From positions 1 to 64,000 of the forward strand of contig CAZUPD010000016.1 in the NCBI GenBank assembly GCA_964621785.1: 64,000 nt of DNA, in the 5' to 3' direction. Positions 42,403-51,800 of this stretch are shown here, piece by piece (position 1 is the first letter of the stretch; each line of letters starts with the position of its first letter). Source of the stretch: JACKDW01 sp964621785 (GTDB lineage Bacteria > Myxococcota_A > Polyangia > Nannocystales > Nannocystaceae). Below the pieces are notes generated by a model. It was not told the origin of the DNA, did not search any database, and saw only the letters and a program-made list of their open reading frames with translations. The position numbers and the translations under genes were made by a program.

Positions 42403-43818
42403 TTACCCGAGCGGGCCCGAAACCAGACGCAGCAAACTGCCGGTCATGTCCGAGTAGGTGTAGGGCTTGTTGAGGCCCTCCACTGTGAACATGATTTGGA
42501 ACGTATTGGGGTCGATCTTGTAGGCGATGCTCGCCCCTTGATCGACGATCCACACGTAGTCATCGATATCGATACTCACCCCCACCGGATTGCTGCAACC
42601 AGGGAGGGTGATACTGTCGTTGATCAATGTACCATTTGCAGCATCAAATAATGCGAGGCGGCAGGAGTTATTCCCCACCACCCAGGCGTTCCCTTGATGG
42701 TCGATCATCATCCCGCGGTGGTAGCCGCCCCCGCCGCCACTGTCGACAAACTGATTGGACTGGGTATCAAATCGGTAGACTTTGTCACCGGCGCCGGCGT
42801 TGTACACCGCGAGCCATGGGTCCCCGTTTTGGTCGATGCTCATGCCGTAGGGATTGCCGGGAGGCGTGTACTCGGCCCACGTGGCCCCGTCGTTGTAGAC
42901 GCGGACCAGGCGGCGCCCGCCCCCGCGGCTGACAAACCAAAAATCCCCCTCACGGTTGACCGCTCCGCCGTAGGGCCGGGAGTCCGTGCCAGGGATCGAC
43001 ACCTCATTGAGGATCTGCCCGGTCTGGCCGTTGTAGCGCCGGACTTCGTAACTGTTTCCGGCCTGGGCTCGAAACGCGACCCACACCCGCGGGTTGGGGA
43101 CGGTATTTTCGCAGGTCACCGGATCGAGTTCGCCACCCTCCCACGCGACCGCACGCGGCCCGTACTCGTAGGTCACCGGGACCGAGCTGTACCACAGCAC
43201 ACACTCATCGCTCCCCCACGGCAAAACGTCGCCATAGCCGGTGGAGGTGGTGATGACACCGTCATTATTCTTGTCGATACAACGATCTTGGAAGGAGGCT
43301 ACGGCTGTCACACCGGCCGACTCGCCGCGGTTGGCGACGAGCATATCGCCAAACTGGTTGACGGTGGTGCGCGAAGGCGACTGGGCACTGTTGTCGGTGT
43401 TGTAGCGCCCCTCGATCACGCCCGTGCGCGTATTGATCTTCGAGACCGTCCCGACTTCGGTGTTGGCGATCCAGATGTAGGAGAGGTCCTCCTCCATACC
43501 ATCGTTGCCGATACAATCTTCTGGTGCATCGGGCACGGAGCCGATATCGAACTTAAATCCACCGCTGGTTCCCGTAGTCGAGCTGCCGCCGTCGGTGCCG
43601 GTCTGGACGCCCGTCTCGCCGTCGCTCGCTCCGGCCGTCTCGGAGCCGGACCCCGCACCGTCGCTCGAACCCGAGGTGACAATCCCCGAAATCCCCGAGG
43701 CGCTGATCCCCATGCTCTCCGAATCTTCGCGGCCATCTCCATCGCCACAACCCGCGGCAACAAGTGCTGCGACGACGAGGATGTGACGCACTGCGGGACC
43801 TGTGTGTGTCGATACCAT
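42403..43818 (-). CDS. Beta-propeller lipoprotein (NHL / virginiamycin-B-lyase-like)
   Basis: 471 residues from the ATG at 43818, chosen for the lipobox (ALVAAGC). A Ser/Gly/Thr linker runs to about residue 75, then seven propeller blades such as TTVNQFGDMLVANRG, GAVNREGDFWFVSRGG, MSIDQNGDPWLAVYN, MIDHQGNAWVVGNN and VSIDIDDYVWIVDQG. NHL/Vgb-like propellers bind ligands or act as lyases; active-site His and Glu of Vgb are not evident. It probably sits on the outer membrane surface. I see no operon partners. Confidence 0.8.
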   Translation of the reverse strand: MVSTHTGPAVRHILVVAALVAAGCGDGDGREDSESMGISASGISGIVTSGSSDGAGSGSETAGASDGETGVQTGTDGGSSTTGTSGGFKFDIGSVPDAPEDCIGNDGMEEDLSYIWIANTEVGTVSKINTRTGVIEGRYNTDNSAQSPSRTTVNQFGDMLVANRGESAGVTAVASFQDRCIDKNNDGVITTSTGYGDVLPWGSDECVLWYSSVPVTYEYGPRAVAWEGGELDPVTCENTVPNPRVWVAFRAQAGNSYEVRRYNGQTGQILNEVSIPGTDSRPYGGAVNREGDFWFVSRGGGRRLVRVYNDGATWAEYTPPGNPYGMSIDQNGDPWLAVYNAGAGDKVYRFDTQSNQFVDSGGGGGYHRGMMIDHQGNAWVVGNNSCRLALFDAANGTLINDSITLPGCSNPVGVSIDIDDYVWIVDQGASIAYKIDPNTFQIMFTVEGLNKPYTYSDMTGSLLRLVSGPLG

Positions 43819-44034
43819 TGCGAGTGCAAGTATTCTGCAGCGAAACACATCTGTCTACCCGCTTCGTTCGCCAACCGAACTGCGTTCGCCAAGACAGGAG
43901 ACACCAAACTGTGCCTGAACCGATGAATTTACAACAAACACCCTCAGTTGTAGATTCCCCGCGACACACCGTCGCTTGAACTTGGTGCACCTTCAACAAT
44001 CAAATGCAGACCACCGTCACCGTCCGTGATGGAC

Positions 44035-45060
44035 TCAGGGGTAGGAGGTCGCCCACTCGGGTGCATCGAGAAACCAGCCCGGGCGCGTGTACTGCATCGT
44101 CGTCTGCTCGTTGCTCGTCTGGTAGCTCACCCCACTTGCATAGGCAAATCGAATCGCTACCTGGGAGGTCCGCAGGTCCGGTGGCACGGCGATCGCCAGC
44201 TCTTCCCAGCCGTCGTTGGTGCCGATAAACCCGGGTCGCTGATGGACATAAAACCCGTTGGAATCGACGCACTCGTACAACAGGCCCATGTTTGGGTTGA
44301 TCGCGATGGTCCCGGGATAGGCCACGCCGGGTGCCGCCTGCCAATTCGCGCCGCCATCGGGCGAAAACTCGATCAGCCCGCCATCGAACCACATCTGTCC
44401 ATTCCACTCGCCGGACCAAAAATCGTAGGCGTGGCGGACCACCAAGAAGACCTCTGGTTCGTTTGCACATGCACTTAAGTCATAGGTCGGCGACTGAAGA
44501 TAGGCGCGCTGGCAAGAGACGTAGTTGTCATCGAGGTTGGTCGCCCAACAACTGCCGCCGTCAAAACACGCTCCTGGACCCGAGCTCGGTATGCCGTGCT
44601 CCCAGTGGTCAAACGTCCAATTGGCACTCACGCCGTCCATCACGTCGTGGGTCCAGCCCCCGACGGATTCGAGATCGTCGCTCGCAGCCGCCAACGCCAT
44701 CGCACACGCGGGCGGAGGGCCTGTGGTCGCATCCGTCTCCGAAACGGTTGCATCGGTCGGGTCTTCGGTGTCGGTCTCGCCACTCGAAGCGCTCCCCATC
44801 GTGGTGGTTTCACTCGGGTCGTCGGTCGTCGGCCCTGCACCCGTATCGGACGCGGTGGCATCCGACGTCTGCATCGACTCGGTGTCCGAAGCAGCAGTCT
44901 CCGAGGATGCGCCAGAGGTCTGGGTGGGTTGAAAGCCGGTGATCTGACTGGCGTTGGAAGCCGAGGTCGAGGTACCGCTTGTACATGCACTGAATGCACA
45001 AGCAACCAATATCCCGAGTAACGAACGGCGAACAGTTCCGGGGTGCACCGTGCAAACCAT
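44035..45060 (-). CDS. Lipoprotein with immune-inhibitor-A-type (MAM-like) jelly-roll domain
   Basis: 341 residues, lipobox CAFSAC, and a 90-residue Ser/Thr/Glu linker. The globular part has WTFDHWEHGIPSSGPGACFD, CWATNLDDNYVSCQRAYLQS, PTYDLSACANEPEVFLVVRH and IEFSPDGGANWQAAPGV. These match the C-terminal concanavalin-like domain found in immune-inhibitor-A (M6) proteases, but no protease domain is present. Likely a surface binding protein. Three Cys pairs may form disulfides. Confidence 0.75.
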   Translation of the reverse strand: MVCTVHPGTVRRSLLGILVACAFSACTSGTSTSASNASQITGFQPTQTSGASSETAASDTESMQTSDATASDTGAGPTTDDPSETTTMGSASSGETDTEDPTDATVSETDATTGPPPACAMALAAASDDLESVGGWTHDVMDGVSANWTFDHWEHGIPSSGPGACFDGGSCWATNLDDNYVSCQRAYLQSPTYDLSACANEPEVFLVVRHAYDFWSGEWNGQMWFDGGLIEFSPDGGANWQAAPGVAYPGTIAINPNMGLLYECVDSNGFYVHQRPGFIGTNDGWEELAIAVPPDLRTSQVAIRFAYASGVSYQTSNEQTTMQYTRPGWFLDAPEWATSYP

Positions 45061-45492
45061 GGCGGGACCGTAGCACGTTGAGTGACCAACAAACCATCTG
45101 TATCCGCATGTTTTCAGCGCTTATTCGCGCAGCAGAGAAATATCCGCGACACACCGTACCTCATCAATTGATTGCCCCTACATCTATCCAAATCGGCGCT
45201 CAATAATCCTCTTGAACGCGTGAACGTGATCTCGGTAACTCGGATACGCGATTGGATTCGGCGGTAGGTGGCTCGAGAACGCTCCAAGAAATATGACTTC
45301 ATGGACACGTCACTCGAGACAGGTACGACACGTAGCGGGTTGCCCCATCTCGGCCGAGCGGCCGGGACATGACGTACGACCCGCTGCGGATTTGACCGTG
45401 ATCGACCGCAGGGAATGCGTGGTTTTCCCCCAAGCGGCGATGTATCGTTGTTCTGTCGGGGGCTACATGTCCTTCGGTTCAGGAGATTCGTC
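45061..45492. other. Divergent intergenic region
   Basis: The 430-bp gap separates the jelly-roll lipoprotein from the DUF1552 gene. It is relatively AT-rich at 45160-45220. The extra upstream codons of the DUF1552 frame (from 45415) do not look translated. Nothing else is recognisable. Confidence 0.4.
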
Positions 45493-46782
45493 ATGTCTGT
45501 CGCTTTCAACCGCCGACGGTTTTTGCTCGGGTTGTGTGGGCTCGCCGGAGCAGCGCCACTTCTCGGCCTCGCCGCTCGCCGTTCTTTCGCCGCTGACAGT
45601 GATACAGCGCGCCGCCTGATCATCTTCTTTTCCCCCAATGGCACGGTCCACCAATTCTGGCGTCCAGACGGTGGCGGGACCGACTTTTCGTTTCCGGCCG
45701 GGTCGATCCTCGAACCGCTGACCGCCATCAAGGACGATTTGATTGTCGTCGATGGGCTCAACTTTTTTCAGGCCGACAACCACGAGGGCGGCATGGCGGC
45801 GATGCTGACCGCTGGTGGGACACTGGGTTCGGAGTCGGGCGGCATGTCCGTCGACCAATACGTCGCCGCCAATTTAGGTGCACAGACACAGTTTAAGTCG
45901 CTCGAATACGGCGTCCAAACCAGCCCGTGGGGCGGCAACATCCAGACGCGGATGAGCTACTCGGCACCGGGCCAGTTCATGACCCCCGACGACAACCCAA
46001 CCTCGATGTTCCAGCGCATGTTCGGCGACCTCCTCGGCGGGGAGGATGCGGCATTCAAACTCCGGGCGCGCCGACAACGGGTGGTCGACCTGCTGACCGA
46101 AGAGACAACCGAGCTCCGCAGCCGGCTCGACAATGCAGAGAAACACAAACTCGACGCCCACCTCGAAGCCCTGGCAGCTGTCGAAAACAGCCTGCAAAAC
46201 GGGGGGACCTGTGATGTTCCGGTCGCGCCGATGGACCTCAACCCGGTGCTCGATGAAAACTTTCCCGCGGTCACCAAGGCCCAGATCGATCTCATGCTCC
46301 TCGGACTCGAGTGTGGCATGACCCGCGTGGCATCACTGCAACTGTCGCACACGGTTTCGCCGACGGTGATGTCGTGGGCGGGCACCAGCCAGGGCCACCA
46401 CACGCTGTCCCATACCGACGATAACAATACCCAGCTGCTGTCCGAGTTTGTCGCCTGCGAGCGCTGGTGTGCCGAACAGTTCGCCTACCTCGTAGATGCC
46501 CTCAAAGCCAGGCCCGAACCGGACGGCGAGGGAACGATGCTCGACAACTCGATCGTGGTGTGGGCCAAGGAGATGGGCGATGCCCGAGCCCATGTATGTA
46601 CAGATGTCCCGTTTGTGATCGCCGGCAATGCCTGCGGTCGCTGGGAGACCGGGCGCTACCTGAGCTTCGCCGGCGACTCCCACAGCAAGTTACTGGTGTC
46701 CCTGTGCCACGCGATGGGCTTGGACAACGAAACCTTTGGCAACCCCGAGTTCAGCTCGGGTCCGCTTACGGGATTGGAGTAG
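45493..46782 (+). CDS. DUF1552 protein, Tat-exported
   Basis: 429 residues from the ATG at 45493, with AGGAG at ten bases. The N terminus has a twin-arginine signal (NRRRFLLGLCGLAGAA, cleavage near RSFA-AD). IIFFSPNGTVHQFWRPDG, DDLIVVDGLNF and NHEGGMAAMLTAGG are typical for DUF1552. GSESGGMSVDQYVAAN and the C-terminal WAKEMGDARAHVCTDVPFVI are too. It is followed after three bases by the DUF1592-type gene. The two are constant partners in Planctomycetes and Myxococcota, where they are thought to act outside the cytoplasm. Their chemistry is not established. Confidence 0.9.
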   Translation: MSVAFNRRRFLLGLCGLAGAAPLLGLAARRSFAADSDTARRLIIFFSPNGTVHQFWRPDGGGTDFSFPAGSILEPLTAIKDDLIVVDGLNFFQADNHEGGMAAMLTAGGTLGSESGGMSVDQYVAANLGAQTQFKSLEYGVQTSPWGGNIQTRMSYSAPGQFMTPDDNPTSMFQRMFGDLLGGEDAAFKLRARRQRVVDLLTEETTELRSRLDNAEKHKLDAHLEALAAVENSLQNGGTCDVPVAPMDLNPVLDENFPAVTKAQIDLMLLGLECGMTRVASLQLSHTVSPTVMSWAGTSQGHHTLSHTDDNNTQLLSEFVACERWCAEQFAYLVDALKARPEPDGEGTMLDNSIVVWAKEMGDARAHVCTDVPFVIAGNACGRWETGRYLSFAGDSHSKLLVSLCHAMGLDNETFGNPEFSSGPLTGLE

Positions 46783-46785
46783 GTC

Positions 46786-49266
46786 ATGACCCGGCACGAC
46801 AACATTCCAATGTACAAGCATCCAACCTTCGGCTTTGCGATCGCGCTATCGATGGTACTCGCGGCAGGCTGTGGTGGCGACGCGATGGGCGACACCGACA
46901 GCGCTGGAACGATGGGCACGGAGACTGGTTCGGAGACCGATACGGGCCCGGGTAGTGATACCGATGGCGACTGCCCCGGTGACCTGGCGTTTTTCGACCA
47001 GGAGATCTGGACCCCGCTGGCGTCGATGACCTGTATCAGCTGCCACTCGCCCGAGGGCGCGGCCAAGGGCACGAGCCTGGTGCTGCGCTCGCCCGACGAC
47101 GAGGATTTCCTCGCCTACAACTTCGACCAATTTAAAGCCGTCGCCCTGACCGATGTCGACGGCGAGTCACTGCTGTTACTCAAGCCGACCGGGCAACACG
47201 ACGGTGGCCACGGCGGTGGCATGGTGGTAACACCGGGAACCAGCCAACACGAGGCGCTGGTCGAGTTTGTCGACCGCGTGCGCGGAGACTTCGAGTGTGG
47301 CGAGGATACCGGCGAGGACACTGGGATCCCGAGTTGCGAGCAAACCGGCGCCGGTCCGCGGATGATCCGGCGCCTGAGCCATGTCGAGTACAACCACTCC
47401 ATCGTCGACCTCTTAGGGCTCAGCGGCGAGATGGCACTGTTGGGTCTGAACTTCGCGCCCGACAATGTCATCAATGGTTATACAAATAACTCCGATGCGC
47501 TGCTGGTCTCGGGGCTGTTGGCCGACCAATACCGCGAAGTCGCCGAGACCCTGGCTGCGTCCGTGGTGGCAAACCTCGGCGCCTACCTCAGTTGTGATGC
47601 GCAAAACCAGGGTGAAGCGGTGTGTGCCGAGCAGTTGGTCAACGAGTTTGGCGCCCGGGCCTTTCGCCGGCCGGTGACAGGCACCGAGCGCGGTCGCTAC
47701 ATGGCGCTGTTCGAGGAAGTTGCAGCCGAAGATGGGTACGACGAGGGCCTGCACTGGGTCGTCGCCGCGATCCTGCAATCGCCCTACTTTTTGTACCGCA
47801 CCGAGCTCGGTGCCCACCAGGGTGATGGAATCTACAACCTCACGCCGCACGAGGTCGCGTCGGAACTTTCGTATCTGATCGTCGGGACCATGCCCGATGC
47901 CGAGTTGCTGGCGGCCGCCGACGACGGGACCCTACTCGATCCGGAAGTATTGGGCGAGCAGGCCAACCGCCTGTTGGGGCAGGCGGAGTCACGCCGCACC
48001 CTCGACCGGTTTGTCGAGGAGTGGCTGGGACTGACACAGCTGATGATCGTGACCCGCGATCCGGGGCTGTTCCCCGAGCTGACACCAGCGATCCGGGCAG
48101 CCATGCTGGGTGAGACCCATCGTTTGGTAGCCGATGTATTTACACAGGGTGGAAGCCTCGGCGACCTGCTGACGGCCAACTACACGTTTGCCACCGACGG
48201 GCTCAAGGCCTACTACGGGATGTCGGGGGGTGAAGATCCCGACCCCGAGGGCTACCAGCGGGTGACACTCGGCGGCAATACCTACGGCGGGTTGCTGACC
48301 CAAGGCAGTGTGATGACAACCCACGCGCTGCCGACCTCGTCATCGCCGATCCACCGCGGGAAGTTGGTGCGCGAGCGTCTGTTGTGCCAAGAGCTGCCCC
48401 CGCCCCCGCCTTCGCTCGATACCTCGCCACCGCCGGTCGACCCCGACTTGAGTACCCGCGAGCGCTACGCGATGCACTCGTCGGAACCGGCCTGTGCCGG
48501 TTGTCACGAACGCATCGATCCGATCGGATTTGGGTTTGAACACTTCGATGGAGTCGGACGTTGGCGCGAGATGGACGGGCCCCATGTGGTCGATGCCAGC
48601 GGGGAGGTCAAACAGACCCAAGAGACAGATGGAGTGTACGACGGTGCCCAAGAGCTAGGCGTGCTGCTGGCGGGAAGTGCCGAGGTCCAGCGCTGCTATG
48701 CCCACCAGTGGGCCGAGTTTTCCCTCGGGGTGTCCGAACGCGTAGGTCTCGAGTGTGTCACCGAGGAACTGCAAGAGGCGCTGCTGATGTCCGGCGGACA
48801 GCTCGACAGTTTGGTCCACGCACTCGTCGCCTCGCCGCACTTCCTCACCCGTGTGGGCCATAGCGGGATGCCAGTCGATCCAGATACCGACACGGACACG
48901 GATTCCGACTCCGATACCGGGGACACGTCGACGACCGGGGACGACACCTCGACAACCGGTGATGATACAACAACCTCGACGACCGGAGACGATTCGGAGA
49001 CCGGGGAGTCCAACGAGGGGATCGAGTTTGAGGTCATCAACGACTCCTCGTGGCCAAACGGCGAGTGCAATACGGTGCAGGTCTACAACGTGTCCAACGC
49101 TCCGATCACGTGGATGGTCCACCTGACACTGGCCGGCGAGATGCAAAACTTCTGGAACGCCAAGGCGACGATCAACGGTCTCGAAGCCGATTTTGTGGGC
49201 GAGGATTACAACGCCGTGGTCGAAGCCAACGGTTCGACGTCCTTCGGATTTTGCGTGAGCTTCTAG
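46786..49266 (+). CDS. DUF1592/DUF1588-family heme lipoprotein fused to a CBM2-like module
   Basis: 826 residues; the signal ends at a lipobox (LAAGC, Cys29). Cys83-Ile-Ser-Cys86-His87 is a c-type heme motif; a second CAGCH precedes RIDPIGFGFEHFDGVGRWRE in the C-terminal part. RRLSHVEYNHSIVDLLG (DUF1587), FGARAFRRPVTGTERGRYMA (DUF1595), PYFLYRTELG (DUF1592) and QGSVMTTHALPTSSSPIHRG (DUF1588) appear in order. After a 60-residue Asp/Thr linker the last 80 residues contain NDSSWPNGECNTVQVYN, PITWMVHLTL, FWNAKATING and STSFGFCVSF, the pattern of family-2 carbohydrate-binding modules. The partner DUF1552 gene precedes it. The fusion suggests that an extracytoplasmic redox protein is targeted to cellulose or chitin. 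Confidence 0.88.
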   Translation: MTRHDNIPMYKHPTFGFAIALSMVLAAGCGGDAMGDTDSAGTMGTETGSETDTGPGSDTDGDCPGDLAFFDQEIWTPLASMTCISCHSPEGAAKGTSLVLRSPDDEDFLAYNFDQFKAVALTDVDGESLLLLKPTGQHDGGHGGGMVVTPGTSQHEALVEFVDRVRGDFECGEDTGEDTGIPSCEQTGAGPRMIRRLSHVEYNHSIVDLLGLSGEMALLGLNFAPDNVINGYTNNSDALLVSGLLADQYREVAETLAASVVANLGAYLSCDAQNQGEAVCAEQLVNEFGARAFRRPVTGTERGRYMALFEEVAAEDGYDEGLHWVVAAILQSPYFLYRTELGAHQGDGIYNLTPHEVASELSYLIVGTMPDAELLAAADDGTLLDPEVLGEQANRLLGQAESRRTLDRFVEEWLGLTQLMIVTRDPGLFPELTPAIRAAMLGETHRLVADVFTQGGSLGDLLTANYTFATDGLKAYYGMSGGEDPDPEGYQRVTLGGNTYGGLLTQGSVMTTHALPTSSSPIHRGKLVRERLLCQELPPPPPSLDTSPPPVDPDLSTRERYAMHSSEPACAGCHERIDPIGFGFEHFDGVGRWREMDGPHVVDASGEVKQTQETDGVYDGAQELGVLLAGSAEVQRCYAHQWAEFSLGVSERVGLECVTEELQEALLMSGGQLDSLVHALVASPHFLTRVGHSGMPVDPDTDTDTDSDSDTGDTSTTGDDTSTTGDDTTTSTTGDDSETGESNEGIEFEVINDSSWPNGECNTVQVYNVSNAPITWMVHLTLAGEMQNFWNAKATINGLEADFVGEDYNAVVEANGSTSFGFCVSF

Positions 49267-49276
49267 CCCGAACGTC

Positions 49277-50011
49277 TCACCGATCAAACGCGACCCACTC
49301 GCCGGCGATCCGTCGCTCGTGCGGGAGGTAGCAACTTTTGTAGGCCATCGACGAACACTCGGCGATGTAGAGTCCGAGGTAGAGGTAGCGCAGGGACCAG
49401 CGTCGACACAGCTCGATCTGGGTGAGGATCGAGAACGTCCCGGGGGAGAACTTGCTGTAGTCCGGGTCGAAGTAGCAATAGACGGCCGAGAGCGCCTCGT
49501 CACCGCGGTCGACAATTGCAACACCAATTAATTCTTGGTCGGCGTAGTAACGCAGCTCAAACGAGGAACAACAGGTGTCGACCAGGAAGATGCGGTACCC
49601 CTCGCGGTCGATCGGTTTGTCGTCAGAGTTGAGCCCGCGGCCAAACTTGTGACGGTTGTACAGGTCGACCCGCTCGTCGCTGAGTTCCGGCACCCCCATC
49701 TCGACCCGAAGCGTTTGCTGACCTCGTCGCCACACCCGTCGCTGACTCTTGTTGGCGACAAACCGGGGGACGTCGATGCGAATCGGCTCACAAGCCTGGC
49801 ACTCGGGGCATTTGGTCCGGTACAACAACACCCCTTGGCGGCGATCTCCGACCTGCAAACGGCGGTCGAGCTCACCCGGTGTGAGTGCGCGGGTCGGGAC
49901 CCGCAGGGGCATGCGTGCGGTTTTTTCGGCGAGGTACGGACACGGCGTCGGCTCGTCGTGGACGAGCAACTCAGGGGGCTCCGTCGGGAGCAACCGGGGA
50001 CGCCAGAGCAT
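49277..50011 (-). CDS. bpt: Aspartate/glutamate leucyltransferase (Bpt-type)
   Basis: 244 residues from the ATG at 50011; another ATG at 50044 adds eleven residues, and longer frames are not family-like. PPELLVHDEPTPCPYLAEKT is the typical N-terminal stretch. KCPECQACEPIRIDVPRF carries the conserved Cys cluster, and YCYFDPDYSKFSPGTFSILT with YLYLGLYIAECSSMAYK forms the C-terminal acyltransferase part. It transfers Leu (or Arg in the eukaryotic relatives) from tRNA to proteins with acidic N-terminal residues, marking them for ClpAP via the N-degron pathway. Length fits Bpt rather than eukaryotic ATE1. It is convergent with the DUF1592 gene, with ten bases between them. Confidence 0.9.
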   Translation of the reverse strand: MLWRPRLLPTEPPELLVHDEPTPCPYLAEKTARMPLRVPTRALTPGELDRRLQVGDRRQGVLLYRTKCPECQACEPIRIDVPRFVANKSQRRVWRRGQQTLRVEMGVPELSDERVDLYNRHKFGRGLNSDDKPIDREGYRIFLVDTCCSSFELRYYADQELIGVAIVDRGDEALSAVYCYFDPDYSKFSPGTFSILTQIELCRRWSLRYLYLGLYIAECSSMAYKSCYLPHERRIAGEWVAFDR

Positions 50012-50149
50012 GATAGACGCGAGTATACGCCAGGCATTTTGCATTCTCGCGGGTTGCAGTTTTTGTGCGCGAGCACTTGTGGTCTTCTCGCGCAACCATC
50101 CGCGCCGGACCGGCCCTGACGTCGAGCAACCCGTGCGATACTCCGCGCG

Positions 50150-50995
50150 ATGATCCTCGAGCTCGCACCAGGGCTTGTGGTGTTGCCCCTGCGCACCCCG
50201 ACGCTTCCACCGGCGACCACGACCAATACCCTGATCGTCGGGGAGCGGCGGCTGTTGGTGATCGAACCAGCCACGCCCCATGCAGATGCGCAGGCCCACT
50301 TGCGCAGGTATCTCGACGACCGGCGGGCCCGCGGAGGCCGTGTCGTCGGGATCGCTGTCACCCACCACCACCCCGATCACATCGGGTTTGTCGACCAGCT
50401 GCGGACCGAACTTGACGTACCGGTCTACGCCCACGCCGAAACAGCCGCTCGAGTTCCGTTTGTGGTCGACCAGCCGATCGGCGACGCAGCTGCGATCGAC
50501 CTCGATCCCGGTCGCCGCGTGCGGGCTGTGTTTTGTCCGGGCCACGCGCCCGGGCACCTCGCATTTGTCGACGAGGCGACAGACATTGCCCACGTGGGAG
50601 ACCTCGTCGCTGGGGAGGGAACGATCCTCATCGACCCCGACGACAGCGGCGACATGGCGGCCTATCTGGAATCACTTGAACGCGTCCGCAACCTTCACCT
50701 GCAGGCGTTGGTTCCCGCCCACGGCCCGGTGATCGACCGACCCGAACATCTGCTTCGCCACTACCACCGCCACCGACTGTTGCGCGAGCAACGAGTCGTC
50801 CGCGCCCTCGAACGCGGGGCACGCGATCTTTCATCGACACTCGCAGACTGCTACTCCGACACACCCCACCACCTCTGGCCGCTGGCGAGGCGATCGCTGC
50901 GGGCTCATCTCGACAAACTCGAGCGCGATGGACGATTGCGCCGTTGCGGTGAAACGATCGAGTGGCTCGGCGAGGACAAATCTGCGGATTGTTAG
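50150..50995 (+). CDS. MBL-fold hydrolase (LACTB2-like)
   Basis: 281 residues. The zinc motif HxHxDH is H72-H-H74-P-D76-H77 in VTHHHPDHIGF. Further ligands are in CPGHAPGHLAFV, the bridging Asp in HVGDLVAG, and VPAHGPVI. The C-terminal 75 residues look like a winged helix (LWPLARRSLRAHLDKLERDG), the layout of LACTB2-type endoribonucleases and related hydrolases. Cytoplasmic. The substrate could be RNA or a small ester; I cannot decide. It is divergent from the Bpt gene. Confidence 0.9.
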   Translation: MILELAPGLVVLPLRTPTLPPATTTNTLIVGERRLLVIEPATPHADAQAHLRRYLDDRRARGGRVVGIAVTHHHPDHIGFVDQLRTELDVPVYAHAETAARVPFVVDQPIGDAAAIDLDPGRRVRAVFCPGHAPGHLAFVDEATDIAHVGDLVAGEGTILIDPDDSGDMAAYLESLERVRNLHLQALVPAHGPVIDRPEHLLRHYHRHRLLREQRVVRALERGARDLSSTLADCYSDTPHHLWPLARRSLRAHLDKLERDGRLRRCGETIEWLGEDKSADC

Positions 50996-51224
50996 CCGTT
51001 GAGCTCACACACGCCGGTTTTGATGGGTTGTGAGAAACCGAGCTGCGGGCGGTCGTGGCAGCGCGAGAACACCAGCCCCGCGGGCAGCACCACCCATCGC
51101 GCACGAGATCTCGATCAGAAAATCTTGCATCGGCGCCGAAGCGGCAATTGTTTGGTTTTCCCAGCCGGCAAAAGTCCGTAAGATTGTCCGAGCCCGCACC
51201 GAACGATTTGAGGCGAGACAGACC

Positions 51225-51605
51225 ATGCCAGTTACCATTCTCCTATGCGAGGACAACGATCTCAGCCGCGACATGCTGATGAGGCGACTGCGCCGCAAGG
51301 GCTATGGCGTCATCCTTGCGACCGATGGTTCCGAGGGCCTCAATATGGCCCAGGAACATAAGCCCGATATCATCTTGATGGACCTCAGCCTCCCCGACAT
51401 GGACGGGTGGGAAGCGACGCGACGACTCAAGTCGATCGAGGATACGAAGGACATTCCAGTTATCGCGCTCACGGCGCATGCGATGTCCGGCGACCGTGAA
51501 AAGGCCCTCGAAGCCGGTTGCGACGACTACGACACCAAGCCTGTCGACCTGCGTCGCCTGCTGACAAAAATCGGACGATTTGTCGAGCCGCCGGTCAAAA
51601 AATAG
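51225..51605 (+). CDS. CheY-like single-domain response regulator
   Basis: 126 residues from the ATG at 51225; the in-frame extension to 51030 is Arg/Pro-rich and unlikely. Receiver residues are Glu9-Asp10, phosphoacceptor Asp53 (IILMDLSLPDMDG), Thr83 and Lys105 (DTKPVD). LTAHAMSGDREKALEAGCDD is typical of receivers in hybrid-kinase and chemotaxis-like relays. No output domain, so it acts by protein contact or as a phosphate shuttle. It lies upstream of a PAS-GGDEF-EAL gene, with which it may share a pathway. Confidence 0.92.
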   Translation: MPVTILLCEDNDLSRDMLMRRLRRKGYGVILATDGSEGLNMAQEHKPDIILMDLSLPDMDGWEATRRLKSIEDTKDIPVIALTAHAMSGDREKALEAGCDDYDTKPVDLRRLLTKIGRFVEPPVKK

Positions 51606-51679
51606 ACCGAAACTGGTCCCCGACCACAATCTCGCGTTTGATTGACACCGACCGACGGGAACTGTAACGCTACCACAGC

Positions 51680-51725
51680 CCGTGAAGGTTGCGTTCTCGA
51701 ACCGTGAGAGGTCTTCACGGCTTTT
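51680..51725 (+). terminator. Hairpin after the response regulator
   Basis: CCGTGAAG (51680-51687) pairs with CTTCACGG (51713-51720), with a small inner stem, followed by CTTTTCG. It lies 75 bases after the regulator stop and 80 bases before the next start. Confidence 0.5.
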
Positions 51726-51800
51726 CGCGGGTCTTCGTGGAGGTCGTCAATCATCGAACCACGCCAGGTTCCGCAGCGATCATTCGAGACTGAAACAGCC

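Noticed and set aside
42694..43926. 410-residue plus-strand frame
   Set aside because: It is antisense to the NHL-propeller lipoprotein, which has a lipobox and regular blades.
48655..49527. 290-residue minus-strand frame
   Set aside because: It covers the 3' end of the DUF1592-CBM2 gene and the end of the Bpt gene in the wrong frame; no domain.
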